Positions 4,859-5,075 of a stretch of 5,075 nt of DNA are shown here, in pieces (the first letter of the stretch is position 1; every line of letters begins with the position of its first letter). A model generated the notes under the pieces. It searched no databases. It was given only the letters and a program-made list of their open reading frames with translations, and was not told the origin of the DNA. This DNA is from Hydrogenimonas sp. Its GTDB lineage: Bacteria; Campylobacterota; Campylobacteria; Campylobacterales; Hydrogenimonadaceae. Location of the stretch: assembly GCF_029933015.1 (NCBI RefSeq), contig NZ_JAOZOZ010000118.1, positions 1 through 5,075 on the forward strand, written 5' to 3'. Both the position numbers and the translations under genes were made by a program.

Positions 4859-5075
4859 ATGGCCAAAAAGAGAAAACTCCCCAGACTGGGGCTCTTGTAT
4901 CTCGATTACGTACTCCGTTTCTTCGACCGCTCCAACTTCAAGGGTTGGCCCGACAGGATCGAGACCGTCGTCTACCACTGGGGCAACGACAAGGATCGTT
5001 TCATCGAAGAGGTGAAAAAGAAAAAGATCGACATCCTGATCGGCAACATCCCCGCCACCGCCTACGAAACCTTCC
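4859..5075 (+). CDS. Unrecognised protein, N-terminal part only
   Basis: The first 72 codons of a gene that continues past the right edge. I do not recognise the family. The N-terminus is very basic (MAKKRKLPR), followed by a hydrophobic strand LGLLYLDYVL (11-20), a second strand TVVYHW (37-42), a charged helix (about 45-60) with KKKK at 56-59, and a third strand IDILIGNI (60-67). This alternating pattern suggests a Rossmann-like alpha/beta start, as in pre-ATP-grasp or nucleotide-binding domains. There is no signal peptide. It begins 3 bases after the ATP-grasp stop with a good ribosome binding site, so it almost certainly belongs to the same operon and probably the same pathway. A second ligase, a transferase or a regulatory partner are all possible. 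Confidence 0.8.
   Translation, partial: MAKKRKLPRLGLLYLDYVLRFFDRSNFKGWPDRIETVVYHWGNDKDRFIEEVKKKKIDILIGNIPATAYETF

Noticed and set aside
3881..4978. Long open frame antisense to the ATP-grasp gene
   Set aside because: Same effect of GC-rich codon usage; it runs through the heptad repeat and two genes on the plus strand and shows no family motif.

Overview
The window is a compact, GC-rich stretch of bacterial chromosome with no rRNA, tRNA, CRISPR array or insertion sequence. The association of secG with frr, a BioC-type methyltransferase of the short Campylobacter/Helicobacter kind, and the sequences of SecG and RRF suggest a Campylobacterota (Epsilonproteobacteria) member. The high GC points to a free-living GC-rich genus such as Hydrogenimonas or Nitratifractor. 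That assignment is inference from gene order and protein character, not from a search.

Left half (1-1988) is a minus-strand unit read from right to left: secG (translocase subunit), a secreted polysaccharide deacetylase, and frr (ribosome recycling factor). The stop codon of the deacetylase is embedded in the Shine-Dalgarno of frr, so the last two genes are tightly coupled. Between secG and the deacetylase lie 79 bases with two GC-rich hairpins but no U-tract. Just past the frr stop is a T-rich tandem 7-bp repeat.

Centre (1989-2053) is a short AT-rich divergent promoter region. Two TATAAT boxes, one per strand, face each other across a TAGCGCGCTA palindrome. One serves the secG operon leftward and the other a bioC-like gene rightward. 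The bioC-like gene (2054-2749) would make malonyl-ACP methyl ester for biotin synthesis.

Right half (2750-5075) is a plus-strand unit with its own plausible promoter: an M20 metallopeptidase of the carboxypeptidase G2/ArgE type, a RimK-like ATP-grasp ligase, and the first 72 codons of an unrecognised protein that runs off the window. The second and third genes have strong ribosome binding sites, and the last two are 3 bases apart. An amide-bond hydrolase, an amide-bond-forming ligase and an unknown partner in one operon suggest making or trimming of a peptide-like small molecule or a protein tail. Substrate and product cannot be read from the sequence. The peptidase and ligase genes are separated by a second tandem 7-bp repeat (GGTGAAC type), which begins on the peptidase stop codon just as the first repeat begins at the frr stop. 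No stretch over 300 bases lacks a gene.
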